The notes beneath the pieces are model-generated. The model saw only the letters and a program-made list of their open reading frames with translations, was not told the DNA's origin and made no database searches. The position numbers were made by a program, and so were the translations under genes. Positions 1 through 7,395 of a stretch of DNA of 8,655 nt are shown piece after piece. Source of the stretch: Flavobacteriaceae bacterium (lineage in GTDB: Bacteria > Bacteroidota > Bacteroidia > Flavobacteriales > Flavobacteriaceae); NCBI GenBank assembly GCA_030828025.1, contig JAURDG010000048.1, forward strand, positions 1 through 8,655, read 5' to 3'. How positions within the stretch are numbered: the first letter of the stretch is position 1; every line of letters starts with the position of its first letter.

Positions 1-1152
1 GCAGCTAACCTGTTTGCGCTTGCTGAACCAGGTTATATTTACACACGCCTCAATAATCCTACAACAGATGTACTAGAGCAACGAATAGCAGCCTTAGAAG
101 GCGGAATCGCTGCTGTGGCCACTTGTTCTGGAACTGCTGCAGCCTCAACAGGAACTTTAACCTTCCTAAAGGCAGGCGATCATATCGTTTCGTCAAATAG
201 CCTTTATGGTGGATCGTATAATATGTTGAAGTCCATGTTGCCGCGTTTTGGCATCACAACAACTTTTGTTGATCCCAATGATGTGTCAAATTTTGACAAG
301 GCCATACAAGAAAATACACGCTTGATTTTTGCCGAATCGCTCGGAAATCCAAAACTAGATGTGCTAGACTTAAAGGCGATTTCGGAAGTAGCCAAAAAGC
401 ATAAAATTCCATTTATGGTGGACAATACTGTGGCTACACCAGCACTTTTAAACCCGATTGAGCACGGCGCAAATATTGTCATTCACTCGCTTACCAAATA
501 CATCAACGGGAACGGAACGGCTATGGGCGGTGTGATTATCGATGCAGGTACTTTTGACTGGTCTAGTGGTAAGTTTCCAGAATTTACGTCGCCATCACCT
601 TCGTATCACGGACTAAACTACCACGAGGTATTGGGTCCTGCAGCATATATTGCACGTGTTCGCATTGAAGGCTTGCGTGACCTTGGAGGTGCCATCAGCC
701 CATTTAATTCGTTCCAAATTATTCAAGGCCTTGAAACCCTTGAACTAAGAATGCAAAAGCACAGCCAAAATGCCCTTGAGTTAGCCAAATGGCTTAGCAA
801 ACATGATGCTGTGGAGTGGGTTAACTATCCAGGTCTTGAATCAAGTAGCTACAAAGCGCAATCTGATAAGTACCTTCCGAAAGGACAAAGTGGCGTGGTA
901 ACATTTGGTGCCAAAGGTGGATTTGAAGCAGCTAAGAAAATTGCGGACAACACCAAAATTTTCTCATTGTTGGCAAACTTTGGTGATTCCAAGTCGTTGA
1001 TTATTCACAACGCAAGCACCACCCACCAACAACTTACACCAGAACAACAAGAAGATACAGGCGTTACAAAAGACCTTATCCGTTTGTCTGTTGGGCTTGA
1101 GGATATTGAAGACTTAAAAGCAGACTTGCAGGCTGCATTTGACACACTTTAA
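1..1152 (+). CDS. metY: O-acetylhomoserine sulfhydrylase MetY (5' partial)
   Basis: This cytosolic PLP enzyme of the Cys/Met metabolism family condenses O-acetylhomoserine with sulfide to give homocysteine and acetate. The reading frame is open from the first base of the window. Roughly 45 N-terminal residues are missing if the usual length of about 425-430 applies; 383 residues are visible. In visible numbering, the phosphate-contacting YTR lies at residues 14-16 in 'YIYTRLNNPTT', the cofactor-ring Asp is D141 in 'VDNTVATPALLNP', and the Schiff-base lysine is K166 in 'HSLTKYINGNG'. The NGNGTAMGG stretch and the following 'FPEFTSPSPSYHGL' insertion are typical of MetY rather than of MetB or MetZ. 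A GTG at 115 opens a shorter frame but lies inside the conserved fold and is not the start. The next gene follows after 17 nt. The family call is very secure; the acetyl-ester preference is inferred from the family. Confidence 0.95.
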   Translation, partial: AANLFALAEPGYIYTRLNNPTTDVLEQRIAALEGGIAAVATCSGTAAASTGTLTFLKAGDHIVSSNSLYGGSYNMLKSMLPRFGITTTFVDPNDVSNFDKAIQENTRLIFAESLGNPKLDVLDLKAISEVAKKHKIPFMVDNTVATPALLNPIEHGANIVIHSLTKYINGNGTAMGGVIIDAGTFDWSSGKFPEFTSPSPSYHGLNYHEVLGPAAYIARVRIEGLRDLGGAISPFNSFQIIQGLETLELRMQKHSQNALELAKWLSKHDAVEWVNYPGLESSSYKAQSDKYLPKGQSGVVTFGAKGGFEAAKKIADNTKIFSLLANFGDSKSLIIHNASTTHQQLTPEQQEDTGVTKDLIRLSVGLEDIEDLKADLQAAFDTL

Positions 1153-1169
1153 ACGAGGCTAAAGGCAAT

Positions 1170-2147
1170 ATGCAAACACTTCATAAGCATACACTAACGA
1201 ACTTTAAGCTGCAGTGTGGCAAAGCTGTTCCGTTGACTGTTAGCTACCAAGTTTTTGGCAAGGCACTCCATGAGGCACCTGTGGTATTGGTCAATCACTC
1301 CTTGACCGGAAATGCAAATGTTTCTGGTAATACGGGTTGGTGGAGCGATATTATTGGACCAAAAAAGCTAGTGGACACAGAAGTGTATAGCGTTATTGCC
1401 TTTAATTTTCCTGGAAATGGCGAGAATGGGTCTTTTCTTGAGGATTATCAAGATTGGATACTTCGAGATGTTTCTGAAGCGATAAAAATTTCCCTAGACG
1501 AATTGGGTATAAAACAGCTTTTTGCTGCCATTGGCGGTTCTATTGGCGGTGCCTTAGCCTGGGAAATGGCGGTTTCTTATCCTGAATTTATTGAAAATGT
1601 CATTCCTATTGCCTGTCATTGGCAGGCAACAGACTGGATTTTGGCCAACACCTTATTGCAAGATCGGTTGTTGAAGAACTCGGAGCAACCATTAGAAGAT
1701 GCGCGCATTCATGCAATGCTTTGCTACAGAACGCCTCAATCCTTATCCAGCCGTTTTGGTCGAACAATTCACCCAGAGCTCCATAAATTTAATGTGGAGA
1801 CTTGGCTGTTGCACCATGGAGAAAAATTGGCAAATCGCTTTGATATCAAGGCCTATTTGTCCATGAACCATTTGCTTGCCTCGATTGATATTTGCCAAGG
1901 ACGAGACTCGTTTGAAGCCTTAGTATCGCGTATTCGTGGTAATATTTATATCGTTTCTATTGATACGGATTTATTTTTTCCACATCAGGACAACCGAGAT
2001 ACATACAGACGTTTATTCAACTGCAAACCAAATATTTTCTTTAAAACCATCAACTCAATTCACGGGCACGACGCCTTTCTAATTGAGTTTGAACAACTAA
2101 CAACCCTACTAAAAGAAGTTTTTAATCCCGTAAAAGTACCAGCATGA
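1170..2147 (+). CDS. metX: MetX-type homoserine O-acyltransferase (alpha/beta hydrolase)
   Basis: This protein probably transfers an acyl group, usually acetyl, from acyl-CoA to homoserine, making the substrate of the flanking sulfhydrylases. It is a 325-residue alpha/beta-hydrolase. The nucleophile is S124 in the elbow 'GGSIGG', with likely partners D267 in 'DTDLFFP' and H300 in 'HGHDAFL'. MetX hallmarks are 'GWWSDIIGPKKLVDT' (56-70), 'CYRTPQSLSSRFGR' (185-198) and 'NRFDIKAYL' (222-230). It is odd in two ways. It is shorter than most MetX proteins (about 350-380 residues), and the usual 'NxLGGCxGSTGP' segment is replaced by 'FNFPGNGENGSF' (78-89). Many annotation systems would therefore call it only an alpha/beta-fold hydrolase. 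Its place directly between metY and the other sulfhydrylase supports a methionine role. The ATG at 1170 is the first in frame after metY. The stop overlaps the next start in ATGA. The acyl donor (acetyl- or succinyl-CoA) cannot be decided from sequence. Confidence 0.82.
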   Translation: MQTLHKHTLTNFKLQCGKAVPLTVSYQVFGKALHEAPVVLVNHSLTGNANVSGNTGWWSDIIGPKKLVDTEVYSVIAFNFPGNGENGSFLEDYQDWILRDVSEAIKISLDELGIKQLFAAIGGSIGGALAWEMAVSYPEFIENVIPIACHWQATDWILANTLLQDRLLKNSEQPLEDARIHAMLCYRTPQSLSSRFGRTIHPELHKFNVETWLLHHGEKLANRFDIKAYLSMNHLLASIDICQGRDSFEALVSRIRGNIYIVSIDTDLFFPHQDNRDTYRRLFNCKPNIFFKTINSIHGHDAFLIEFEQLTTLLKEVFNPVKVPA

Positions 2148-2572
2148 ACGTAACATTAACACATCAATCTGGGTATCACTCCATCATTGAAAATGAACGT
2201 GGTCACCAAATAGCCATAGATACTACGGCGACAGAACAAGCAAAAGGCGCAAGTCCCATGGAGTTATTGCTTATGGGCGTTGCTGGTTGCTCCAGTATTG
2301 ATATCGTTTCAATTCTCAACAAGAAAAAAGTAACTTTTGACTCCTTGAATATAGTCGTAGAAGGCGACCGCATAAAGGGGAAAGTACCTTCGTTGTTCAC
2401 CAAAATACACGCCACAGTTTCTGTTACAGGGGACGTTGCACCCGAAAAGGTGTATCGTGCTGCAGAATTATCTTTTACGAAGTATTGCTCGGTGTCATTA
2501 ACCTTGGCAGCGACGGCTGAAATTACTTTTTCTGTTATGGTAAATAACACACCCTATGTCCGAGAAAAATAA
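2144..2572 (+). CDS. OsmC-family protein (thiol peroxidase-like)
   Basis: This is a small cytosolic protein of the OsmC/Ohr superfamily, whose characterised members are dimers that reduce organic hydroperoxides with a cysteine pair. It has 142 residues, the usual family length. Both signature cysteines are present: C49 in 'SPMELLLMGVAGCSSID' and C115 in 'SFTKYCSVS'. A conserved Glu (E40) precedes the first cysteine. The 'PMELLLMGVAGC' and 'DIVSIL' wording resembles the YhfA-like branch more than classical Ohr, whose physiological substrate is unclear. The gene starts inside the metX stop (ATGA, 4 nt overlap) and ends 17 nt inside the next gene, so it is firmly embedded in the methionine operon and probably translationally coupled to it. 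A role in protecting or handling reactive sulfur or thiol intermediates is inference only. No signal peptide is seen. Confidence 0.9.
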   Translation: MNVTLTHQSGYHSIIENERGHQIAIDTTATEQAKGASPMELLLMGVAGCSSIDIVSILNKKKVTFDSLNIVVEGDRIKGKVPSLFTKIHATVSVTGDVAPEKVYRAAELSFTKYCSVSLTLAATAEITFSVMVNNTPYVREK

Positions 2573-3734
2573 ATTTGAAACTAACGCCATTCGTACACAG
2601 GTGGCACGTTCACAACACAGCGAGCATAGTGCTCCTGTTTACCTAACATCTAGCTTTGTTTTCGATGATGCTGAAGACATGCGTGCTTCGTTTGCTGAAG
2701 AAAAAGAGAAAAATATTTACAGTAGGTTTACCAACCCAAATACTTCCGAATTTGTTGAAAAAATATGCCAAATGGAAGGGGCTGAGGATGGGTATGCTTT
2801 TGCCACAGGCATGGCGGCAATTTTTGGCACCTTTGCAGCCTTGCTCGATAGTGGTGACCATATTTTATCTGCACGTGCCGTTTTCGGGTCAACTCATACG
2901 TTGTTTACTAAGTATTTCCCCAAGTGGAATATCCATACCACCTATTTTGATGTAACGGATTTAGACCGATTTGAAGCGTTGATTACGCCCAACACCAAAA
3001 TGATATATGCTGAATCACCGACCAATCCTGGACTTCAAGTATCGGATTTGGAGCGAATAGGTGCCTTGGCAAAAAAGCACAACCTTATTTTGGTCATCGA
3101 CAACTGCTTTGCTACGCCTTACCTACAAAAACCCGTAGCTTTTGGTGCTGATTTGGTCATTCACTCTGCCACAAAACTCATCGATGGGCAAGGAAGAGTA
3201 TTGGGCGGTGTAACAGTAGGTCGTGCCGATTTGATTCGTGAGATTTATTTGTTTGCCCGAAACACAGGACCTTCCATGTCGCCGTTTAACGCATGGACCC
3301 TTTCTAAGAGTTTAGAAACTTTGGCGGTACGTGTGGACAGACATTGCGACAATGCCGAACAAGTGGTCGATTTTTTAGTTACGCATCCAGCGGTAGAGGA
3401 GGTGCGTTATCCATTTCATCCATCACATCCTCAATATGCGCTTGCTAAAAAGCAGATGAAACGTGGTGGCAATATTGTTGCTTTTCAAGTCAAAGGCGGA
3501 TTAGAGGGCGGCAAACAATTTATTGATGCGGTGCAGTTGTGTTCCCGCTCATCCAATTTGGGCGACACCCGAACCATAGTCACCCAACCTGCACTTTCTA
3601 CGCACAGTAAGCTAAGCGCAGAAGACCGTTTGGCGGTAGAAATTACCGATGGGCTTATTCGTATTTCGGTAGGATTAGAGCACACAGATGATATTATAAA
3701 CGACCTAAAACAAGCACTTGATTCTTTGTTGTGA
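2556..3734 (+). CDS. metZ: MetZ-type O-succinylhomoserine sulfhydrylase / trans-sulfuration enzyme
   Basis: This second PLP enzyme of the Cys/Met metabolism family (392 residues, full length) is a paralogue of the metY product at the window start. Cofactor residues are Y55 and R57 in 'YSRFTNP', D182 in 'VIDNCFATP', and the Schiff-base K207 in 'HSATKLIDGQGRVLGG'. The 'LIDGQGRVLGG' segment and 'RNTGPSMSPFNAW' match the MetZ (O-succinylhomoserine sulfhydrylase) subgroup best. Cystathionine gamma-synthase or gamma-lyase activity cannot be excluded, because these subfamilies interconvert by few residues. The ATG at 2556 lies inside the 3' end of the osmC gene (17 nt overlap, different frame). It gives the expected N-terminus 'KFETNAIRTQ', so it is chosen with confidence. 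The TGA stop overlaps the following GTG start. The actual acyl ester used should match whatever the upstream MetX-like enzyme makes. Confidence 0.87.
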   Translation: MSEKNKFETNAIRTQVARSQHSEHSAPVYLTSSFVFDDAEDMRASFAEEKEKNIYSRFTNPNTSEFVEKICQMEGAEDGYAFATGMAAIFGTFAALLDSGDHILSARAVFGSTHTLFTKYFPKWNIHTTYFDVTDLDRFEALITPNTKMIYAESPTNPGLQVSDLERIGALAKKHNLILVIDNCFATPYLQKPVAFGADLVIHSATKLIDGQGRVLGGVTVGRADLIREIYLFARNTGPSMSPFNAWTLSKSLETLAVRVDRHCDNAEQVVDFLVTHPAVEEVRYPFHPSHPQYALAKKQMKRGGNIVAFQVKGGLEGGKQFIDAVQLCSRSSNLGDTRTIVTQPALSTHSKLSAEDRLAVEITDGLIRISVGLEHTDDIINDLKQALDSLL

Positions 3735-4732
3735 ATACATTAAAAAAATGCTTATCGGAACGTATTTTGGTACTTGATGGTGCTATGGGCACCATGTTGC
3801 AGGCTTATGCCTTCACGGAAGAAGATTTCCGCGGCGACCGCTTTGCCAATCATCCTGTTCCACTTGTTGGCAACAATGATTTACTTTCCATAACACAACC
3901 CGAAGCCATTTATGAAGTGCATGCCAAATACTTGGAAGCGGGTGCCGATATCATAGAAACAAATACGTTTTCAGGAACCACAATTGCCATGGCAGATTAT
4001 GCTTTAGAAGATTATGTTACGGAACTGAATGTCGTTTCGGCACAGCTTGCACGAAAGGCAGCGGATGCTTACACAGCAAAAAACCCGAGCAAACCCCGTT
4101 TTGTAGCAGGCTCAATTGGACCAACTAACAAAACAGCCAGCATGTCGCCTGATGTCAATGATCCGGGCTATCGCGCCATAACCTTTAACGAACTCAAGGA
4201 TGCTTACAAACAACAAGCAAGTGCCTTAATCGATGGTGGTGTCGATATATTGTTGGTAGAAACAGTCTTTGATACCTTGAATGCAAAAGCAGCACTTTTT
4301 GCCATTGATGAACTCAAAGAAGAGCGATCCTCTGATATTCCAGTCATGGTCAGCGGTACCATTACTGATGCTTCTGGACGTACGTTGTCAGGGCAAACAG
4401 TAGAGGCGTTTTTGGTGTCTATTTCACACATTGATTTATTGAGCGTGGGCTTTAATTGCGCCTTGGGCGCAGATCAATTAAAACCTTACGTCCAACGCCT
4501 AGGACAGCATACCCAACACTTTATTTCGGCGCATCCAAACGCAGGCTTGCCCAACGCTTTTGGTGCTTACGACCAAAGCCCAGAAGAAATGTGCCAGCTT
4601 ATAGCACCCTATTTGTCCGACCAACTGGTCAATATTATTGGTGGCTGCTGTGGAACAACCCCCGAACATATTGCCCTTCTTGCAAAGGCTACTGCCAACC
4701 ATAATCCAAGACCTATTTTACAAGATGTCTAG
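3731..4732 (+). CDS. metH: Methionine synthase, homocysteine-binding subunit (MetH N-terminal half)
   Basis: This 333-residue protein corresponds only to the first module of B12-dependent methionine synthase, the zinc-dependent homocysteine-binding TIM barrel. The barrel starts with 'LDGAMGTMLQ' (from residue 15). The three zinc-binding cysteines are C243 in 'GFNCALG' and C306-C307 in 'GGCCGTTP', so the module looks catalytically complete. It ends where the E. coli protein has the linker to the pterin module, and the next gene supplies the rest. The start is GTG at 3731, overlapping the metZ stop as GTGA. No in-frame ATG lies before the conserved 'LDGAMG'. A betaine-type or other stand-alone homocysteine methyltransferase is an alternative on this module alone, but the abutting gene lacks exactly this domain, which makes a two-subunit MetH much more likely. 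Confidence 0.93.
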   Translation: MNTLKKCLSERILVLDGAMGTMLQAYAFTEEDFRGDRFANHPVPLVGNNDLLSITQPEAIYEVHAKYLEAGADIIETNTFSGTTIAMADYALEDYVTELNVVSAQLARKAADAYTAKNPSKPRFVAGSIGPTNKTASMSPDVNDPGYRAITFNELKDAYKQQASALIDGGVDILLVETVFDTLNAKAALFAIDELKEERSSDIPVMVSGTITDASGRTLSGQTVEAFLVSISHIDLLSVGFNCALGADQLKPYVQRLGQHTQHFISAHPNAGLPNAFGAYDQSPEEMCQLIAPYLSDQLVNIIGGCCGTTPEHIALLAKATANHNPRPILQDV

Positions 4733-7394
4733 TGCTACGCCCTATTTAACGCTTTCCGGCTTGGAGCCTTTGGTGGTGCGCCCAGACACCAATTTTGTCA
4801 ATGTGGGTGAGCGGACAAACGTAACAGGCTCACGTAGGTTTTTGCGGATGATTGAGGAAGGCGATTTTGAAACGGCATTGGAAATTGCTCGTGACCAAGT
4901 GGAAGGCGGCGCACAGATTTTGGACGTCAATATGGATGAGGGGATGATTGACGGCGTTGCCGCCATGACCCGGTTTTTAAACCTTATTCAATCCGAACCC
5001 GATATTGCCCGGATTCCCATTATGATTGACAGCTCTAAGTGGGAAATTATTGAGGCAGGATTGCAAGTGGTACAAGGCAAATGTGTGGTCAATTCCATTA
5101 GCTTAAAAGAAGGCAAAGCTGCATTTGTGCAGCAAGCCAAATTGATTCGCCGCTATGGCGCAGCTGTAATCGTTATGGCGTTTGACGAGAATGGTCAGGC
5201 AGACTCTTATGATAGACGAATTGAAATCTGCAAACGCTCCTATGAGATTCTGGTTAATGAGGTACATTTTCCGCCTCAAGACATCATTTTCGACCCGAAT
5301 ATTTTTCCTGTGGCTACAGGAATGGAAGAACACAAAAACAATGCGCTCGACTTTTTTCATGCCACCAAATGGATTCGAGAAAACCTACCGCACGCCCATG
5401 TTAGTGGAGGTGTGAGCAATGTGTCTTTTTCGTTTAGAGGAAACAATACGGTCCGCGAAGCCATGCACGCCGCTTTTTTATACCACGGCATCCAGCATGG
5501 CATGACCATGGGAATTGTTAATCCAACCATGTTGGAGGTGTATGACGAAATTCCAAAAGATTTATTGGTGCATGTAGAGGATGTGCTGCTCAACCGCCAA
5601 GACGATGCCACAGAGCGACTGTTGGACTTTGCCGAAAGCGTAAAAGGCGATGCTAAGACCAAAACCAAAAATGATGTCGCATGGCGAGCGCAACCACTGC
5701 AAGAGCGTATAACTCATGCATTGGTCAAAGGAATAGACCAGTTTGTAGAACAAGATACTGAAGAAGCCCGATTGGCAGCAAAAGCACCCATTGAAGTCAT
5801 TGAAGGGCCGCTCATGGACGGCATGAATGTAGTGGGCGATTTGTTTAGCAGCGGAAAGATGTTCTTGCCGCAGGTAGTAAAATCAGCACGAGTGATGAAG
5901 AAAGCCGTTGCGTACTTATTGCCCTACATCGAGGCGGAGCAATCGGGTAAGCCAGAAGCTGCGGGCAAAATTTTAATGGCTACGGTAAAAGGCGACGTGC
6001 ACGACATTGGCAAAAATATTGTTAGTGTGGTGTTGGGTTGCAACAATTATGACATTATAGATTTGGGGGTTATGGTGCCGCCCGAACGCATCATTGAAAC
6101 CGCCCTAAAAGAGCAAGTGGATGTCATTGGTTTGTCGGGATTGATTACACCTTCTTTAGATGAGATGGTCTATTTGGTTAAAGAATTAAACAAGACGGGA
6201 CATGCTATTCCGGTGCTGATTGGTGGTGCCACGACTTCAAAGGCGCATACGGCGGTAAAAATTGCGCCGCAATACGACCACACGGTGATTCACGTAAACG
6301 ATGCCTCACGAGCAGTTACGGTGGTGGGCAACCTATTGCAACCCCAAACAAATAAACAATACAAAGCACAAATCAAAGACGAGTACGACGATTTCCGTGC
6401 GCGTTTTCAGCAACGCATCGAGCACAAAACCTATGTGTCGCTGGCAGAGGCACGTGCCCAACGTTTGCAACTTGATTTTGAAAAAGAACCGCCTGTAAAG
6501 CCCAATTCATTAGGTGTTTTTCAGTTGGAGCAAGACCTCCAAACACTAGTGGATTACATCGATTGGACACCCTTTTTCCGTTCATGGGACTTGCATGGCA
6601 AGTATCCCGATATTTTGACCGATGAGGTAGTGGGAACAGAAGCTACCCAGCTTTTTGAAGACGCCCAGGTCATGCTGCAGCAAATCATTGATGGAAAATT
6701 ACTGCATGCCAAAGCCGTGTATGGCTTGTTTGAGGCGAATAGTAATACACAAGATGATATTGAAGTTACCCACGAAAAACAAACGTATTTCTTTAGAACC
6801 TTGCGTCAACAGTTGCAAAAAAGCAAAGGAAAGCCTTACAAAGCCCTTGCCGATTATATTGCACCAAAAGCATCTGGCGTACAAGATTATATGGGATTCT
6901 TTTGTGTATCGACAGGTTTTGGAACGGCCGAACTTGCCAAAGATTTTGAAGCCCGAAATGACGATTACAACAGCATCATGGTTAAGGCACTCGCCGACCG
7001 ATTTGCCGAAGCCTTTGCCGAATACTTACACGCGCAAGTGCGTACCAAACACTGGGGCTACCAACCCAACGAATCGCTATCCAACGAGGACTTAATTAAA
7101 GAAAACTATAGCGGTATTCGTCCTGCGCCGGGCTATCCCGCTTGCCCTGATCACCTTGAGAAAGAAACCATCTGGGAATTGCTGCAAGTACAAGAACGGA
7201 TAGGCGTGGAATTAACCGAAAGCTTGGCGATGTGGCCAGCAGCCTCAGTATCAGGCTACTATTTTGCGCATCCACAAGCTCGTTATTTTGGACTAGGAAA
7301 AATAACTGATGAGCAAGTCCAAGACTATGCCCAACGCAAAGGAATTTCTATTGAAAAAGCCACAAAGTGGCTACAACCTAATATCAATACTTAA
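4725..7394 (+). CDS. metH: Methionine synthase, pterin/cobalamin/AdoMet subunit (MetH C-terminal part)
   Basis: This 889-residue protein carries the remaining modules of cobalamin-dependent methionine synthase. In order they are: methyl-tetrahydrofolate-binding barrel ('GERTNVTGS' 28-36, then 'DVNMDEGM' and 'IMIDSSKW'); helical cap ('SSGKMFLPQVVKSARVMKKA'); B12 domain with 'DVHDIG' at 424-429, where H426 is the lower cobalt ligand; 'GLSGLITPSLDEM' around S471; 'GGATTS'; and the AdoMet reactivation domain with 'RPAPGYPAC' from R799 and 'GYYFAHP'. No homocysteine module is present. With the 333-residue upstream protein the total is 1222, close to the single-chain E. coli enzyme of 1227. The chosen start, ATG at 4725, overlaps the upstream stop by 8 nt (ATGTCTAG) and leads directly into the conserved region. 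An in-frame ATG at 4638 would add 29 residues encoded inside the upstream gene and is unlikely. The presence of the AdoMet domain implies reductive reactivation by a flavodoxin or ferredoxin encoded elsewhere. Confidence 0.96.
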   Translation: MSSATPYLTLSGLEPLVVRPDTNFVNVGERTNVTGSRRFLRMIEEGDFETALEIARDQVEGGAQILDVNMDEGMIDGVAAMTRFLNLIQSEPDIARIPIMIDSSKWEIIEAGLQVVQGKCVVNSISLKEGKAAFVQQAKLIRRYGAAVIVMAFDENGQADSYDRRIEICKRSYEILVNEVHFPPQDIIFDPNIFPVATGMEEHKNNALDFFHATKWIRENLPHAHVSGGVSNVSFSFRGNNTVREAMHAAFLYHGIQHGMTMGIVNPTMLEVYDEIPKDLLVHVEDVLLNRQDDATERLLDFAESVKGDAKTKTKNDVAWRAQPLQERITHALVKGIDQFVEQDTEEARLAAKAPIEVIEGPLMDGMNVVGDLFSSGKMFLPQVVKSARVMKKAVAYLLPYIEAEQSGKPEAAGKILMATVKGDVHDIGKNIVSVVLGCNNYDIIDLGVMVPPERIIETALKEQVDVIGLSGLITPSLDEMVYLVKELNKTGHAIPVLIGGATTSKAHTAVKIAPQYDHTVIHVNDASRAVTVVGNLLQPQTNKQYKAQIKDEYDDFRARFQQRIEHKTYVSLAEARAQRLQLDFEKEPPVKPNSLGVFQLEQDLQTLVDYIDWTPFFRSWDLHGKYPDILTDEVVGTEATQLFEDAQVMLQQIIDGKLLHAKAVYGLFEANSNTQDDIEVTHEKQTYFFRTLRQQLQKSKGKPYKALADYIAPKASGVQDYMGFFCVSTGFGTAELAKDFEARNDDYNSIMVKALADRFAEAFAEYLHAQVRTKHWGYQPNESLSNEDLIKENYSGIRPAPGYPACPDHLEKETIWELLQVQERIGVELTESLAMWPAASVSGYYFAHPQARYFGLGKITDEQVQDYAQRKGISIEKATKWLQPNINT

Positions 7395-7395
7395 G

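Noticed and set aside
115..1152. GTG at 115 as the start of the first gene
   Set aside because: The frame is open back to base 1 and codes for conserved MetY sequence (YIYTRLNNPTT) before it; the gene is truncated by the window edge.
2651..2658. TAGCTTTG, a TAnnTTTG-type promoter match
   Set aside because: It lies within the conserved coding sequence of metZ with no regulatory context; one such octamer is expected by chance in several kilobases of AT-rich DNA.
4638..4724. Upstream in-frame ATG for the large MetH subunit
   Set aside because: The 29 extra codons fall inside the zinc-site end of the upstream gene and show no family similarity; ATG at 4725 gives the expected N-terminus.
6655..7095. 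146-codon same-strand open frame inside metH
   Set aside because: It is out of frame with an unmistakable MetH AdoMet domain and the translation resembles no protein family I recognise; a shadow frame.
7309..7395. Upstream in-frame ATG for metF
   Set aside because: It lies within the metH coding end and adds non-conserved residues; ATG at 7396 starts one base after the metH stop.
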